Shown here piece by piece: positions 19,711-29,520 of a DNA stretch of 31,061 bases. Source of the DNA: Chromera velia (lineage: Eukaryota > Sar > Chromeraceae); the NCBI GenBank assembly GCA_018398765.1, contig JAHBMJ010001432.1:1-31061 (forward strand). The letters run 5' to 3'. The translations under genes were made by a program, and so were the position numbers. The notes under the pieces were generated by a model. It was not told where the DNA came from and made no database searches. It saw only the letters and a program-made list of their open reading frames with translations. Each line of letters starts with the position of its first letter. Position 1 is the stretch's first letter.

Positions 19711-21540
19711 AATAACCACACTTGTTGTCTGCGTAAGGGTGCAAGAGAAGAGACGAGGCGGAAGACCAATATCAAAGAGAGGGAAGGAAACAAGAAGGGA
19801 GGGGAAGGGGGGGTGGAAGAACCGTCGAACTTCTTGATCGGCCATCTGTATCTCTTTCTCGTCCCTTCTTGTGCTTCTCTCTGTCTTTCTCTTGTTCCCG
19901 GTCTGTTTCCGTCTGCGAATCGCCAGTTGCTTGCCTAGGAAATCGGCAGTGCAGGGAGCCGTCCTTTCTCGAGACAGAACACTTTTGTCCTGTTTTCCTT
20001 GCGTCCTCGCGGCCAACCTTCTTCCAAGAAAGCGTCCTTCTGTTGCTCCAATTTTTCTTTTTCTCTCTCCTTTCCGGCTGCCTCCATCTTTCCCTCCGAC
20101 TCTTCTTTCTCTCTGTCCTTAGAGGGAGGAGATCCTCTTCGGTTCCTCTTCTTCCTTCTTCCTCTATTTATTTGACAGAGAGAAAATGAGTTTTTCTCCG
20201 ACAGATCTCCGTCTGTGTGATTCATGTGTGCTTCCTGTGATCGGTGCAACCCTTAGTGCATTGCTTTGCTTGGAATGTGTGAATCAATTAGTCACTCTCC
20301 GTGTATCCTCTTTGTCTCACGAGAAAAACAAGGTGCATGCAACCCTCTCGTCCGACCGACGTCCCTCTCAATCATCAGCAAAGCCACCGAACCGGATAAT
20401 GCTGCTAACTGAAGGCTGGCTGCGGAAGCCAGACCTTTCAAGCTTGCATAGTCCAATGGGCTGGTCTATTAATCTCTTCCTTTCCTGCTTCCTTTCGCTG
20501 TTTCCCTGTTCCCCTTCTTCCTTTATTCTGTTTTCCTCTGCTTCATTCCCTCCGTATTTTCGACGTTTGTAAGTCTGTCCTCTTTTCCTGTGCGTGTACC
20601 AACAGCGAGTAAACTTGTGTATGATGAGTGGCAGAGTGACTCCGCCCCCAAAATGAGAATGGTGCTGCTGCTGTCGTGGTCCCTTCCCCCGCTCTCTTCC
20701 TTCTTTCAAGCATGCATGCGTACTGTTCCACTCGGGTGGTTCCTCCGGAATCCTCCGTCCCCATAATTTGCTTCCCGCCCCGTCTTTGGTTGTCTCACGC
20801 TCGCGCATCCTTTTGTCCTGTCACAGGACCTCGCACAGTCTTCTGAGTGCACCGATAACTTTACTTGGCTTACCGCAGCACATACAGCCAGGGCGAAGGG
20901 AGACACATAGAGTTCATCCTATACGGCATCCCGTCGCAAACTCACCGCTGAAATCAGAGCTAGAGCTGTCAAATGTACATGCTTCAAATAATTAATCGAC
21001 CAATGCATGAAATGATGAATGTCTTCATCATCGATCATTATCATCATTATAATTCATCTAGGTTTTCATATTGTTAGCCAAATCCTTAGCCAAGTCCGCA
21101 GCTAAATCATAAACTTTTAGGGTAAACTTAGTCATCATCATACGCTATCGTCGTCTGCGTAGAGTCGTAGACCAGTGGTTTAACCTTCCAGGCCTAGTTC
21201 GAGGCTTCCAACGTTTGGCAAGAAACAAGCTCGGCAGCCTTCTTCCGAAGGAGAAAGCATAGTACGTAAAAACACCGTAACGATAAATGACCCCTAACGG
21301 ATCAAAAAGGGCTTGTTCCGAACTATGAGAAAATGTTCGCTTTCAAAGCTGGTAAACTTCTAGGTAAACTTAAAAATAGTAGAGTAATAAAAATTTGTTT
21401 GTACGGTTTACATGTAGAATTTAGTATAGTATACTTGTAACATCGTAAGCTCCGCATGCATATATTAAAAAATGAAAAAAATAATTGCCTATAAAATCAT
21501 TTTTACTTCTTTTTTTTTTACGCAGACACTTCAAGGCTAA
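19711..21540. other. 3' flank of the large gene and AT-rich spacer
   Basis: 19711-20760 is pyrimidine-rich. An ATG-started ORF at 20186-20572 (128 codons) has hydrophobic stretches but no recognisable family. From about 20990 the DNA becomes AT-rich, and no gene is seen. Near 21172-21235 a segment has an A-box-like TAGACCAGTGG and a B-box-like AGTTCGAGGC about 34 bp apart, a possible degenerate tRNA-derived sequence. Confidence 0.4.
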
Positions 21541-21559
21541 ACGGCCTTTTAAACTAAAG

Positions 21560-21720
21560 ACTCAAAGCCTAGCTCAAAGCCTAGGCTAGAGCTTAGGTAC
21601 TCAGTAGCTAGCTTAGAGTTGTTAAATGTTATAGACGACAAATATCAGTATCGACATTTAAGCTTGGAATAACACTGAGTGTCAATGACATTTATGTTTT
21701 AGTATAGTGTCACACTTATT
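21560..21720 (+). repeat. diverged repeat, inverted partner at 28460-28620
   Basis: Read on the minus strand this segment aligns, with gaps, to 28460-28620: shared blocks include AAGTGT, TTGACACT, GATACT, AACTCTA and AAGCTAGCT in the same order. The two copies face each other across 7 kb. The divergence is high, so this is tentative. Confidence 0.4.
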
Positions 21721-22417
21721 TTTTTTCATTTGTTACCACCTTATACTTGAACTTTTGAGGCAATTATGAGGGAAAAAGTTTGCTAAGTCAAACCTCGTAC
21801 CACGTAAACCTTTGTGCTGCCAAAGATGCCCGGCGGCTGCTCTGCACCTCTAACGTCCGTAGGAGAGAAATACGATCATTTCAATACAATCTGGGGATAC
21901 AGATGACCATCTTTGCTAGAGGGGATCCCAAAGAGATTCAGCGGCTGTGCATATCTGGCCTCTGCCTGTTCTTTTGAGTATTTGTTGCAGTTTGAGTTTT
22001 GTGATGTTGAGGTCTTGTTGACAAATAAACAACTCCAAGTCACTATTACTGACGATGTCTGTCTCGATCCCCGTAATTTGAAAACACCGCTCACAGATGG
22101 TTTCGGGAACTCGCTCACTCTCAACCACAGGATCTTCACTATCGGGAGGCAATATCAATTAAAGCGGAGGTCTAGTAATAACGAAAAATCAGGTGGTAGC
22201 AGACATGGATCCACCTGGCAGTTACACACTTCTCCTTGATATCAGGGTCTGCTTATTTATATCTGGATACATGGCTGTCTGTGTGACCATACTCTAATCG
22301 CTGTTGCTCAAACCAGGCGGCTGACTTGAACTTATTTAGCCTTTCAAAAGAAAACATTATAGACTGGACCAGTACCACTTATGTTATCCGTGGGGTTTCA
22401 ATATAATCTGTATCCTA
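21721..22417. other. unassigned DNA with overlapping short ORFs
   Basis: Overlapping plus- and minus-strand ORFs between 21780 and 22239 (up to 108 codons) show no recognisable motif. They may be decayed transposon coding sequence, since chromodomain remnants lie downstream, but nothing here shows this directly. Confidence 0.3.
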
Positions 22418-22801
22418 GTGTTTCTACCTACGGTTACGCAAACGCGGTTAGATCATTGTGAGCGGATGCTTCTCAACTTATTCAGCGACTATAACCTCAA
22501 AAGCCTAGTGCAAATTTTTGAGTCCCACCAAGAATGGCTAATTAACGTTTCCCATGCACATGTACTAGCAACATTCCGGTCTTTCCGTAACCAGGTCGTG
22601 AAACAGGTCTACCAAATCGACTCATACTTATTATGGTCTGATACACATTTTTTACCCGATTATGACCTTTATATAGAATTGGGAATCCTGGATGAAGAGC
22701 ACCAAATCCCGAAGAACATTGCCCTGAGTCAGGAAGAATTGAAATTTAACCAGACAGCACGTCAACGGCAAAAAAAACGAGCAGACGAACACATCATGTG
22801 A
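22418..22801 (+). CDS. unrecognised ORF upstream of the chromodomain remnant
   Basis: A 127-residue frame ending TGA at 22799-22801, with a soluble, helical-looking sequence (CERMLLNLFSDYNLKSLVQI, FRSFRNQVVKQVYQIDSYLL) and a basic C-terminus (TARQRQKKRADEH). Its first codon is not a good context ATG. It lies 145 bp upstream of a broken chromodomain frame on the same strand and may be part of the same decayed element. I cannot assign it to integrase or gag. Confidence 0.3.
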   Translation: MFLPTVTQTRLDHCERMLLNLFSDYNLKSLVQIFESHQEWLINVSHAHVLATFRSFRNQVVKQVYQIDSYLLWSDTHFLPDYDLYIELGILDEEHQIPKNIALSQEELKFNQTARQRQKKRADEHIM

Positions 22802-22945
22802 ATGAGCGTTCAAGAATTGCGCTAGGCTTCGGGCCTTGATTACAAGGTCCAAGGAAGCTGCGATCTCGATCTGTTTCATCGATACCTCAGAGTCAAAAGC
22901 ATGCTTCCATCTCAAATCGGGAATACAGGCAAAAGGCCAGACTCA

Positions 22946-23269
22946 ATGACTTCCCAATCTTCTGATGACGCAGAGTGGGAGGTCGAAAAAATTCTTGACT
23001 ACGACGAGAGGTGCAACTAGTATAAGGTTCAATGGAAAGACTACGCATTAGGCCTAGATAATCCGCAATGGATTCCAGCATCAAACTTCCAAGGCACCGG
23101 GGACCGTCTGCTTGTTGAGTACTATCATAAAGTGGTGACGCCTTTCCCTGAATTTCACTTTCCCATACATCTTCTCCAATGTTTATCTTCAACATGGCTT
23201 CCGATTGCCCTGACAAGAAAGCGGAGAAACAGGTCGGTCTGTTCTTCAAATACAGCTTCAAAAACGTGA
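22946..23269 (+). pseudogene. chromodomain remnant, interrupted by TAG
   Basis: One frame from ATG 22946 to TGA 23267-23269 is broken by an in-frame TAG at 23018-23020. Around the break the translation has the chromodomain pattern: EWEVEKILDYDER, then YKVQWKDY, then NPQWIPASNF and LLVEYY. The first cage aromatic is W instead of the usual Y/F; the W of VQWKDY and the W of PQWIP are kept. Chromodomains with this spacing occur in HP1-type proteins and at the C-terminus of chromovirus (Ty3/gypsy) integrases. The gene-poor, repeat-rich setting favours a decayed chromovirus integrase end. Confidence 0.7.
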
Positions 23270-23858
23270 ATGCGCACTTCTTTAATGGCTTTCTCGTTTA
23301 GCATGGAATTGTAGTCATAATTAATAATGGTAGTCGCATCAATGCTGCTGCCAATTTATGACCATGGAGTGAAGGTTTAGCTAGAAAGGTCATACACACC
23401 GTTTTTGAAACAGGCCTTCCCCTGTGGTAAACAAAAATTGAAACTGATGAAACGTTTTATAAATAAAGTTGACTGGCTTTTTATGGGATAAGGACAGCAA
23501 AAGGTGCATTCCAGAAAAGGTGCATTCTCAAAAAATGCACCTGATGCACCTGATTTACATCTATGCACCTGGATGCACCCGATAGGTGCATTGTATGGAG
23601 CAAAGAAATTGTTTTAACAGTCCAATGTCTATATGATGATTGAGGGTCTTTTCATGCATGCCAATGTCAAGGTGAAGATACAGCAGCTGACGGGGCCAGG
23701 GCCCTTTCACTGGCGCAGCGCTGTGCAGCGCCTCTAACGCTGGCCGGGGCGCGTTATCTCTCTCGCATGTGGGCCGTCATGCAGTCTCACGCATGCAAAG
23801 ATGCATGCATGCGCACATATATTCTCTTTAGTGTCTCTCTGGTCCTTTGTCGGGCCAG

Positions 23859-24089
23859 TACGCATCCCGGCACCCTGGCGGGCACTTTGTCTACACTTTT
23901 TGGTGTATTGAAAAAAAATCCAGATATTTGGTGGGCCCACCCCGGCGTGGCATGCCGGAACCAATAGGTGTTTCTGAGTTCATTTGGACCCAAACTAAGA
24001 TTCCTTGGTCGCTGGGCCCATACCTTTCATAACCCGGTCGGGCCAAGCCCATAAGGGCCTTTTAGGGGCGTATTGTGCGCCGCCACATA
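23859..24089 (+). repeat. left arm of long inverted repeat
   Basis: Matches the complement of 25377-25617 at roughly 90 percent by eye. It contains the self-complementary GGTGGGCCCACC and CCGGCGTGGCATGCCGG. The outer end is TACGCATCC and the inner end is GCGCCGCCACATA. Confidence 0.9.
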
Positions 24090-24129
24090 CGGTGTTGAGC
24101 TATATGTAGGCGGCGGTCCCGCTTAATTA

Positions 24130-24222
24130 TGGTGGATTTGTGCATGAGCGCGTCGCAGTGCGCAGCTCAAGGACCCCGGCAAGTAAGAGTCCCGGGTTCG
24201 AGCCCCGGTCCGGTCTTTTTTT
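24130..24222 (+). other. tRNA-like segment with B-box and T-run
   Basis: A perfect T-arm-like hairpin (CCGGG, TTCGAGC loop, CCCGG; 24192-24208) is followed by TCCGGTC and a T7 run that could terminate Pol III. Upstream are GGAC/GTCC arms and a GC-rich hairpin. A matching 5' acceptor strand is not found, so it is not an intact tRNA gene; a tRNA-derived SINE head or degenerate tRNA is more likely. Confidence 0.35.
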
Positions 24223-25029
24223 ATCTTAAATTGCACTTTTCGACTCCAAAAGTGCGAATTTTTGATGCATGCATGAATGTATGTGAGAGTAGCTAAACTT
24301 CTGACCATCTGAGAGGTCTTTGGAGGAGTAGTAAAGCATCTGTACGGCTTGTAGGACTAACTTCAACTCTTTGATCTACCCTGCTTGTGCGTTGGCTGGC
24401 AGGTGGGCTGTAGACGGGACTTTTGTGCACAGTCGGGACCTTTGTGCACTCTCAGCCTGCATAGGTCTGACCTTTGTAGAATCCCTGCTTACGTTTTTGT
24501 CAATCCATTCAGCTTCTCTGTTCTGTCTGTGTTGAGCCAGCACTATTTTCTTTTAGATGAGTAGCTAGCGCTTGTTTGCTGGTTTCTGCTGTGGAGGAGG
24601 AAGGACGGCTCACTTAGGCTCCAAGGATGCAGGCGACCTTCCACCTGGGGCGCCCTCGAGGTCGCGCCCTCAAAGGCAAGCGGCAGTGGAGGGAGCTTAG
24701 AGAAGGCAGCACCAGGAAGAGCGAGGGAACCTGGAGGCCCTCTTGCTGGTTCAAGAAGATGGAGGAACAGGAGGGCGGGTGAAGGGAACTAAGAATCTGA
24801 CAGAATCCGCAAAGAGAAGAAGAGAGGAGCAGCCGACGGGGGAAGGAAGGGGCAGCCAAGCAGGGAAGGGGAAGGGGAAGTCAAAGTCTGCAGTCCGGGC
24901 GCATTCAGCCCCTGGCCAGATGTCCAATATCAGAATGCTTTTTCTTCGGTTCTGACTCTGAATTATAGTGATGGAGTAGCTTTAGTGCATATGGCTAGGT
25001 GACTTGAGCCACTGCAGGCGCCCTACTCC

Positions 25030-25390
25030 GGTGGAACAAAAATGCATGATGCGGCACCACCTAAGTAGATGTGTATCTGTGTGTTTATCTGCACCTCGCC
25101 ACACCCTTTGGTTGCTGTTTTATACCGTTTGCTGTGTTTGATCGCTTTTAGAGATCATTGAAGACTTGTTTTGAGTAGAATTCGTATCTCAGCTTTATGT
25201 GGCGGCGCACAATTGATGTATACAAAACCATGGCGTGCCGCCACCTGAATAAATGCGTGCTTGTGTGTTTGTATGCTTTTTAGCACACCTTTTAGTCGCA
25301 GTTTCATGCCATTTGTTCTGTTTGATCGCTTCTGCAGATCCCACCAGGCTCGTTTGCAATAAAGACACCCCAGACATATGTGGCGGCGCA
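25030..25390 (+). repeat. diverged tandem duplication inside the inverted repeat
   Basis: Two direct copies of about 180 bp (about 25030-25210 and 25222-25393). Both run from a GCCACC-type start through GTGTGTTT, a CTGTGTTTGATCGCTT-like block and end at ATGTGGCGGCGCACAAT. The second copy ends in the right inverted-repeat arm. Confidence 0.75.
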
Positions 25391-25617
25391 CAATAGGCCT
25401 CCGAGCGACCCTTTTAGGCCTGCCCCGACTGGGTCATGAAAGGTATAGGCCCAGCAACCAAGGAATCTTAGTTTGGGTCCAAACGAATTCAGAAACACCC
25501 ATTGGTTCCGGCATGCCACACCGGGGTGGGCCCACAAAAAATCTGGATTTTTTCTGAAACAGTGGTCCCATACGAAAAAGTGTAGACAAAGTGCCCACCA
25601 GGGTGCCAGGATGCGTA
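25377..25617 (-). repeat. right arm of long inverted repeat
   Basis: Inverted copy of 23859-24089, with a local difference around 25545-25580 where the left arm is shorter. The arms are separated by about 1.29 kb. No target duplication flanks them. Confidence 0.9.
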
Positions 25618-25919
25618 TGCATCTTGCCTAGGCATAGGTCCTATCTGTCTATTATGGCCAATCTGTTGCAAGCGCAAGCTCCTCGGACTAGACCGCCACG
25701 CCTAGCTTATACTACTTCACGGTGAATAAAAATTAATATCTTTCATTCTCCGTATGTTTGCGTGGTCAACTCTGCCTATCTATGGATGAGCGTTGTGGTC
25801 TTCCTTTTCCTTCCCCTAACTTCTTCTTCAATAGGTTCCTCAGCCAGTTAATATATACATGCAGATCCATATCATCTGACAAAAACCATACAGCTTTTAC
25901 AGTCGACCAGTAATATGAC

Positions 25920-26995
25920 TGTTCCTCTTTCTTTCTCTGCTGAGTCAACAGCTTGACTACACCTCTTTCATTCTCTGCTCAGACAGCAAAATGACCGCAT
26001 CTCTTTCATTCTCTGCTCATGAGCAGCCTGACTGCGTGACACGGTCCCTCTCTCTCTGTATGTCTCACTCTCTGCCCAGGAGCGGTACCTCTACTTTTCT
26101 TTCACTCTCTGCCGAGGCAGCAGCGTGACTGCCCCTCTTTCATGCTTTGCTCAGGCAACAGCATGACTTCATCGCTCTCACTCTCTGCTCAGTCAGTAAT
26201 ATGACAGTCACTGCACCTCTTCCATTCTTTGCTGAAGCAACAGTATGAGTGCACCTCTTTCATTCTCCGCTCAGACAGCAGCATGACCGCATCTCTTTCA
26301 TTCTCTGCTCATAAGCAGCTGGACTGCGTCCCTCTCACTCCGTTTCACTCTCTACCCAGAAGCGGCACGTCTGCATTTCTTTCAGTCTCTGCTGAGGCAG
26401 CAGCATTACCGTACCTCTTTCATTCTTTGCATAGTCAGCTGCATGATTTCATCGCTCTCACTCTCTGGCAGTGCTCAGTCAGTATCAGGACTACACCTCT
26501 TTCACTCTCTGCCCAGGCAGCAGCATGACTGGCAGTACACCTCTCTCATTCTTGGCTCAAGCCGCAGCGTGGCTCGTTCTATATTATTCTCTGCTCTATC
26601 AGCAACATGACCGCACCTCTTTCATTCTTTGTTCAAGGAGCAGCATGTCAGTATTTCTTTCGCTCTCTGCTCAGTCAGCGGCATTCTTTTCTCAGTCAAT
26701 AGCACGACTGCACCTCTTTCATTCTTTACTGAGACAGCAGCACGACTACACCTCTTTTATTCTGATTTCAGACAGCAGCATGACTGCACCTCTCTCATTC
26801 TCTGCACAAGGAGCAGCCTGGCTCCATCTATCTCACTCTCTGCTCTGTCATCAACATGACTGCATCTCTTTCATCCTCTGGTACTCAGTCATGCAGCAAC
26901 ATGTCTCCGTCTCTTCCACTCTCTACTTAGTCAGCAATATGACTGTACCTCTTTCATTCTTTGCTTAGGCAGCGGCATGTCTTTCATGCTTCGGA
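25920..26995. repeat. minisatellite with higher-order structure
   Basis: More than 20 degenerate units of about 40-50 bp, each of the kind CTCTTTCATTCTCTGCTCAG followed by CAGCAGCATGACTGCAC. The order of variant units repeats: the block from about 25926 recurs from about 26218 (for example CAGACAGCA at 25980 and 26272, 292 bp apart), so several units form a larger repeat unit. ORFs across it are repeat artefacts. Confidence 0.9.
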
Positions 26996-27087
26996 CAGCA
27001 CCTTTTAGCCCGTTTCTCCACAAAATTGAGAAGATTCCCCATTGTTGGAATGCTTTTGCTATTTTTCAATTTGTTGATGAATGACTA

Positions 27088-27957
27088 CACTGAAACTATA
27101 GTGTGACACAATTCAAATTGTGACACAATACCCTATACACCAGTACCAGTGACACAAATAATTGGGTCACAATAGGTGTGATGAAATAGTTAGAGTAACT
27201 TAGGTGTGATGAAATTGTCAGACAAAAATTGAAGTGATCCTAGACTTTCAAAGTTAATTAAAGTTTTCAGAGTCGTTGAACTTCGAGCATATTCAGACTG
27301 TTGTTCACCATTCACTTAGTCACTCATTCACTCATCTCACTCATTTACTCGCTCATCTCATTTACTAGCTCACTCGTAGCAGATGGGAAGCAACAAGGCT
27401 AGAAAGAACTAAGACAGTAAGAAAAAACAAAGCAAAATGAACGGCCGCCCATACTAGCGCCCCTAGTAGTGCTCATATTGGGGACGAGGCTCCGAAGAGC
27501 AAGGAAAGGGCACACAGTAGTTCAGGTACAAACTGCTGCTCAGAAGTGTTACAATCCCAAGGAAGATGCCAGGGGAGATGCTAAGAGACATGCTAGTAGT
27601 GTATATGTGTAATGAAGCAGGACATGGCTTAACAGTTTCGGTTTGACTAAGGTTGCGCTATATAGTTTTGCACGAGTTTGCGTGTAGCTGTTCGTTATAC
27701 AAGATTTGTTCTTGGCATTTCATACATATATAGCACTGTATATGCGGAGTCCGCAGCGGCTATAACGCTGCCCTCCAACGTATGTCAAGTCGCACAAAAC
27801 ACCGTAAATATGCGATCTACGACTCTTTTTTTCATATATATAAGTGTAATTTAATTAAATCAGTCAAAAGTTCTTAAAATCACAATTATTGTGTCACAAA
27901 TCATTGTGACACAAAAGGTTTTACACATTCTTATTGTGACATACTATAGTTCCAGTA
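27088..27957. mobile_element. 870 bp TA-flanked MITE
   Basis: The left end CACTGAAACTATAGTGTGAC and the inverted right end TACTGGAACTATAGTATGTC are terminal inverted repeats, each bordered by TA (27086-27087 and 27958-27959). Several GTGACACAA motifs sit inside both ends. A TA duplication fits Tc1/mariner. The interior has CTCATCTCA-type repeats and no transposase ORF. Confidence 0.75.
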
Positions 27958-28620
27958 TATGAATAACATGAGAATGTATTTGCAAGAAGTGAAGTGCTGC
28001 AGTATAGTTGTCATATTAGTTAAATCCAGTTCAAAAGATCGTTTTTATAATTCAAAAACGAGACTTGCTATCGGCTTTTATCAACTTTTTATGTGTTTTT
28101 CAATCAAATTCTTATAGTAAAAGATTGTGCAGCAATACTATATGAGAAAGAGCATTTAGGTATTGAATTAAGCGCTTTTTAATGGCTAGAAACCCTAGGA
28201 GATGGCTCTTTAATTTATGTTTTTATAGTAACTTGAAAAACAATGCACCTGATGAATGCACCTGAAATGCACCTAAATTCAGGTGCATTCGTCCAAAACA
28301 TCTTGCACCTTACACCTATGCATCTTTTTTTGTCCTTATTACCGGATTTTAATATTACCTGATTTTAAGGAGCCGCCTAGGGAGCCGCATACACGGTTAG
28401 GGACGGTCGGTATGGGAAAACGTATTACATACTAGCAAAAATGCCCTGGCAAAAATGTCGTCTTTACTTAAAAGTGTCGCTATAAGTATCAGTGTTGACA
28501 CTTTAGTAATTGAAAGTGTTAACACATGATACTAATGATATTTAATAACTCTACCAAGCTAGCTCAGTAGTAGCTGATGCCTAAACTATAGAACAAATAC
28601 TAGAACAAATTAGTACGTAT

Positions 28621-28706
28621 ACATAAACAAAACAGCTTAATGCTGAGCCCAAGTAAAAGCCTAAAACAGTTCACATACTAGAAGTTCACGTAGTGTTTAG
28701 GCATGA

Positions 28707-28745
<39 letters not shown>

Positions 28746-28863
28746 TTGATCATGCATTCATGCATGATTAGATTTGAATTATGTTCCTTACACAGTACAG
28801 TTAGGAGTTACTACCAGCCCCTTTTAGCCAGTAGCGAGTTACCGTCAGTTTGGTAATCATCAC
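28621..28863. repeat. AT-rich DNA with (TA)n in a palindrome
   Basis: A (TA)n run at about 28710-28744 is bracketed by GCATGATC (28701-28708) and its inverse GATCATGC (28748-28755), so the segment could extrude as a cruciform. No gene is seen. Confidence 0.8.
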
Positions 28864-28871
28864 ATGGTAAC

Positions 28872-29105
28872 AACCTCCCTGAATCTAAGTGCCACTTGAA
28901 AAAATATAATCAAGGCGATCTCTATTTGCGGCATCGTTTTTTAAGAGACCGTCTACGCTTGCGGCGTACACGGTCAAGACACCATCCAGATATGCGGTTT
29001 TGGTTTTCAAGACACCGTAAATGATCCACGCCTGCGGCACGGACTTTCAAGCTTATCCAAAAATGTGGCTTGAACTTTCAAGTGGTAGTTAGGTTCAGGA
29101 AGGTC
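28872..29105 (-). mobile_element. hAT-like MITE, copy B
   Basis: Perfect 8-bp target duplication ATGGTAAC (28864-28871 and 29106-29113). The left end AACCTCCCTGAATCTAAGTG and the inverted right end GACCTTCCTGAACCTAACTA are terminal inverted repeats, both running into CCACTTGAAA. The 234 bp interior holds about four or five GCCGCAGGCG-type mini-palindromes on the minus strand with GTGTCTTGA-like spacers. Same family as 7657-7898. Confidence 0.8.
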
Positions 29106-29121
29106 ATGGTAACCAGCGGAC

Positions 29122-29520
29122 TTGAAGGTGTGTACCACTACCATGGTAGTTCAAGGAAAAACTCTGGTAAAAATAGTTGCTAGACCTATCTGGACTCAAG
29201 CCCTCAAAGCAGCAGCAGAAGAAAAAAAGAGGAAACATGGGCAGGCAAGCGTGGACAGAAGGTGCGACTTCACTCTTCTCATGAGTGCGGTCGACGGGAC
29301 GATGGAGGGGGAGGCAAAGATGTTCTTGAAAAGGGTGGCAGAGCGATTGAGTAAGAAATGGGGGCAACATGTGAGCACGACATGTAGCCAAATCCGAGCC
29401 CGACTACAGATTGCCCACCTGAAAGCGGCAAGCGCGTGCATTCGGGGGACCAGAGGAGTACAAGGGGAGGGCTGGGAGGAAGGAGGAGTAGGCAGTGCAC
29501 TGGTTATGACTGAGGGGTAG
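29122..29520 (+). pseudogene. probable reverse-transcriptase C-terminal fragment
   Basis: A 132-codon frame ending TAG at 29518-29520; it lacks a good ATG at its start (first ATG at 29143). The central part has [20 protein letters not shown], then [15 protein letters not shown] and [19 protein letters not shown]. From memory, a pattern of this order (plain-DGxxGxEA, FLKRLA..LAEKW, R.S.A..RA..LCLRGSR) ends many non-LTR-type reverse-transcriptase ORFs of algae and oomycetes. No polymerase catalytic motif is present; the upstream part is missing and a MITE copy ends 16 bp before the frame. It is probably a 5'-truncated retroelement. Confidence 0.4.

Larger units (their letters stand above)
23491..28336. 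mobile_element. candidate 4.85 kb TA-flanked inverted-repeat element
   Basis: The left end AGGACAGCAAAAGGTGCATT and the inverted right end AGGACAAAAAAAGATGCATA match at 16 of 20 positions, and both sides are bordered by TA. Inside each end lie clusters of ATGCACCTG/AGGTGCAT motifs in both orientations (23511-23593 and 28240-28325), like subterminal transposase sites. No transposase ORF is present. The two ends may instead belong to two separate insertions. Confidence 0.45.

Noticed and set aside
19420-20808. Minus-strand ORFs of 100-200 codons downstream of the large gene
   Set aside because: They overlap antisense to the last exon or its pyrimidine-rich flank, show no domain pattern, and their composition reflects the strand bias.
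24130-24222. Functional tRNA gene
   Set aside because: The T-arm is perfect but no complementary 5' acceptor strand or proper D-arm is found.
26229-26968. ORFs with LSFSAQ-type repeats
   Set aside because: They arise from the minisatellite; neighbouring units fall in different frames and are interrupted by stops.
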